In this document: positions 40,465 through 42,037 of the stretch, one piece after another | How positions within the stretch are numbered: the stretch's first letter is position 1 | How the letters are laid out: each line of letters opens with the position of its first letter | NCBI GenBank assembly: GCA_029859645.1 | Contig: JAOUCS010000018.1 | Location: 1 to 42,037 of the forward strand | DNA length: 42,037 nucleotides | Reading direction: 5' to 3' | Origin: Lysobacterales bacterium | GTDB lineage: Bacteria; Pseudomonadota; Gammaproteobacteria; Xanthomonadales; SZUA-36 | Notes under the pieces: generated by a model | Told to the model about the DNA's origin: nothing | Databases searched by the model: none | Seen by the model: only the letters and a program-made list of their open reading frames with translations | Position numbers and translations under genes: made by a program

Positions 40465-42037
40465 TTACCGCCGGAATTTTTCCAGCGGATGTTCGACCAG
40501 CGAATACACTGATGGTACGACCACCAGGGTCAACAGGGTGGAGCTGACCAGGCCGCCAATCACGGCTATCGCCAGCGGCCCATTGGTGCTCGACCCTGCT
40601 CCCAGGCCGGTGGCGGCCGGCAGGAGCGCCAGGATAATGGTTGCAGAAGTCATCAGCACGGGCCGCATGCGAATCGGACATGCGGTTTGGATGGCTTCGT
40701 CGATGCTCATTCCCTCTGCGCGCATGCTATTGGTCAGGTCGACCAGTAAAATCGAGTTCTTGGCGACCAGACCCACCAGCAGCACCAGGCCAATCATCGA
40801 ATAGATATTGAGTGAGTGGCCACTGAGCCAGAGCGCGCCGACGCCGCCAATGATGGCCAGCGGCTGCGCCACCATGATGATGAGCGGTTGAATGAAGGAA
40901 TTGAACTGGCTGGCAAGAACCATGTAGACCAGGATCATAGCGGTGACAAACGCAAACAGCATGTACCTGGCAGTCTTACCAAATTCTTCGGAGCGACCGG
41001 TCATTCGAACACGATAACCCGCTGGCAGCAACTTGCCGGATATCTCGCGAACTTTTGCGATAGCAGCCGCTTCGGCAATGGTCGGTGTACCCAGGAAGGT
41101 TGCCGAATACTGCAGGTCATAACGGGAAACCACGGCCGGCCCGAGGCCCGGATCAAGACGCGCGAGATTATCCAGCCGAACCCGTTCCCCTGATCTTGAG
41201 CGGATATAGATCCGGCTCAGGTCCGGCGCCTGCACAAGCTGGCCCTCCCCGGCCTTGAGGCGAATGTCATAACGCTCACCGTCACCGGGCTCGTCGTTGT
41301 AGCGTGCGATATCGTATCCACCCGACATCACGTTGACCGCCATGGCAACATCCCGCGAGGTTATGCCCAGGCTGTGCACCCTCTCCCTGGACAGCACCAT
41401 ATCCAGTTGCGGCAGGTCCAGTTGCAGATCAATATCCAGCTGACCCATCCCTGGCTCCCTGTCCAGTTCCTGCTTAAGCCGGCTGGCCAGCCCGGCCACC
41501 CGTTCCAGTTCCGGTCCCTGCAACACAAACTGCAGGGGGTCACCACGCTGACCACCTACTATGGGCATTTCCGTCACAAACACTTCAACACCCGGAACGG
41601 CTTTGAAGCGATGCCGCAACTGATCCATCATCTCCGCCTGCGACAGGTCCCGATCCTCCCAGCGAGCCATCTTGACGATGATGTTCGCCCGGCTGACCTG
41701 GCGGGCCTGGTCCTCACCGATGGTCGCGAAAGAACCGGTGATTTCAGGATACTCTGACAATATGGCTTCAACCTGACGGATCCTGGATTCCGTGTAATCG
41801 ATACTGGACCCCAACGGCGCTTTGATCGCGACGATGAAACGGGCCTCGTCCTCTTCGGGCATGAATCCCTTGTCGATCTGCCCGAATATGAAGCCGCTGG
41901 CCAGAACGGTGAGCAGCGCCGCACCCACGACTGTCCAGCGGTGCGCCAGGCTGAACGCGACCAGGCGCCGGTAAGACCGGTCCATTGCCTGGAACCCCGA
42001 TTCGATCACCCGGTAGATGCGCCCGTGCTGGCGGGAA
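40465..42037 (-). CDS. RND efflux permease, C-terminal half (cut by window edge)
   Basis: The frame is open to the right edge; about 523 residues are visible. They carry an RND signature: porter subdomain sequences (FVTEMPIVGGQRGDPLQFVLQGPE, GITSRDVAMAVNVMSGGYDIARYN), then the membrane part with FVTAMILVYMVLASQFNSFIQPLIIMVAQPLAIIGGVGALWLSG and GLVLLVGLVAKNSILLVDLTN (TM10-type), ending VVPSVYSLVEHPLEKFRR. This is the AcrB/HAE-1-like type of proton-driven drug or solvent exporters. The missing N-terminal half and any adaptor gene lie beyond the window. Confidence 0.94.
   Translation of the reverse strand, partial: SRQHGRIYRVIESGFQAMDRSYRRLVAFSLAHRWTVVGAALLTVLASGFIFGQIDKGFMPEEDEARFIVAIKAPLGSSIDYTESRIRQVEAILSEYPEITGSFATIGEDQARQVSRANIIVKMARWEDRDLSQAEMMDQLRHRFKAVPGVEVFVTEMPIVGGQRGDPLQFVLQGPELERVAGLASRLKQELDREPGMGQLDIDLQLDLPQLDMVLSRERVHSLGITSRDVAMAVNVMSGGYDIARYNDEPGDGERYDIRLKAGEGQLVQAPDLSRIYIRSRSGERVRLDNLARLDPGLGPAVVSRYDLQYSATFLGTPTIAEAAAIAKVREISGKLLPAGYRVRMTGRSEEFGKTARYMLFAFVTAMILVYMVLASQFNSFIQPLIIMVAQPLAIIGGVGALWLSGHSLNIYSMIGLVLLVGLVAKNSILLVDLTNSMRAEGMSIDEAIQTACPIRMRPVLMTSATIILALLPAATGLGAGSSTNGPLAIAVIGGLVSSTLLTLVVVPSVYSLVEHPLEKFRR

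Noticed and set aside
1-42037. Search for tRNA, rRNA, CRISPR, integrase, transposase and toxin-antitoxin genes
   Set aside because: No cloverleaf-like TTCGA-containing segments outside coding sequence, no spaced direct repeats, and no recombinase or transposase motifs among the real genes.

Overview
The window looks like ordinary chromosome from a free-living, probably marine or sediment gammaproteobacterium. The supports are an AceK isocitrate dehydrogenase kinase/phosphatase, an MsrP-MsrQ periplasmic methionine sulfoxide reductase, a LiuR-type leucine degradation operon with its palindromic operator, an MCE/Mla-type lipid transport operon, and many exported proteins. The TolB-like/TPR protein at the left edge is typical of Woeseia/Wenzhouxiangella-like lineages, but I cannot assign a genus. 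Genes are densely packed: no gene-free stretch exceeds 300 bases, and I saw no tRNA, rRNA, CRISPR array, transposase or phage gene. Several genes use TTG or GTG starts placed by good Shine-Dalgarno sequences.

Left part (1-5.8 kb, all minus strand): a signalling block. A GAF-PP2C (SpoIIE/RsbU-type) phosphatase, an RsbW-like ATPase and a STAS antagonist form a partner-switching module. Directly downstream come an ECF sigma factor, a membrane anti-sigma factor, a PrsW-family intramembrane protease and a TolB-like/TPR protein. The last is interrupted by one in-frame TAA and runs off the left edge.

5.8-15.9 kb: a peroxiredoxin, a DUF3313 exported protein with a strong bidirectional terminator, and two giant exported BNR/VPS10-like beta-propeller proteins. 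These flank a penicillin-binding-protein-like serine hydrolase and a small exported protein.

15.9-27.8 kb: aceK; a convergent haloalkane dehalogenase-msrQ-msrP cluster; an exported protein whose C-terminal 'GSWY' domain also ends the serine hydrolase; an ICMT-like membrane methyltransferase; and a MepK-like murein hydrolase followed by an L,D-transpeptidase gene broken by a deletion and frameshift. Then come an exported TPR protein, a deoxynucleoside kinase, a DUF2141 protein and a GAP/LysE-like membrane protein.

27.9-31.8 kb (plus strand): a tightly overlapping lipid-transport operon (STAS-fused MlaE permease, MlaF ATPase, MlaD/MCE protein, PqiC-like lipoprotein, LEA_2 lipoprotein).

31.8-37.8 kb (minus strand): liuR-liuA-liuB-liuD plus an SDR, encoding the isovaleryl-CoA dehydrogenase and methylcrotonyl-CoA carboxylase steps of leucine breakdown. 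They lie behind a promoter whose -35 and spacer overlap a perfect 16-bp palindrome. The methylglutaconyl-CoA hydratase and HMG-CoA lyase genes are not here.

37.8-42.0 kb: an unknown membrane protein with an apparently leaderless start, then (minus strand) a truncated RND efflux permease followed by a MaoC hydratase, a CitE-like CoA-ester lyase and a KDPG/KHG aldolase. The last three may form a small glyoxylate/pyruvate-releasing catabolic set.
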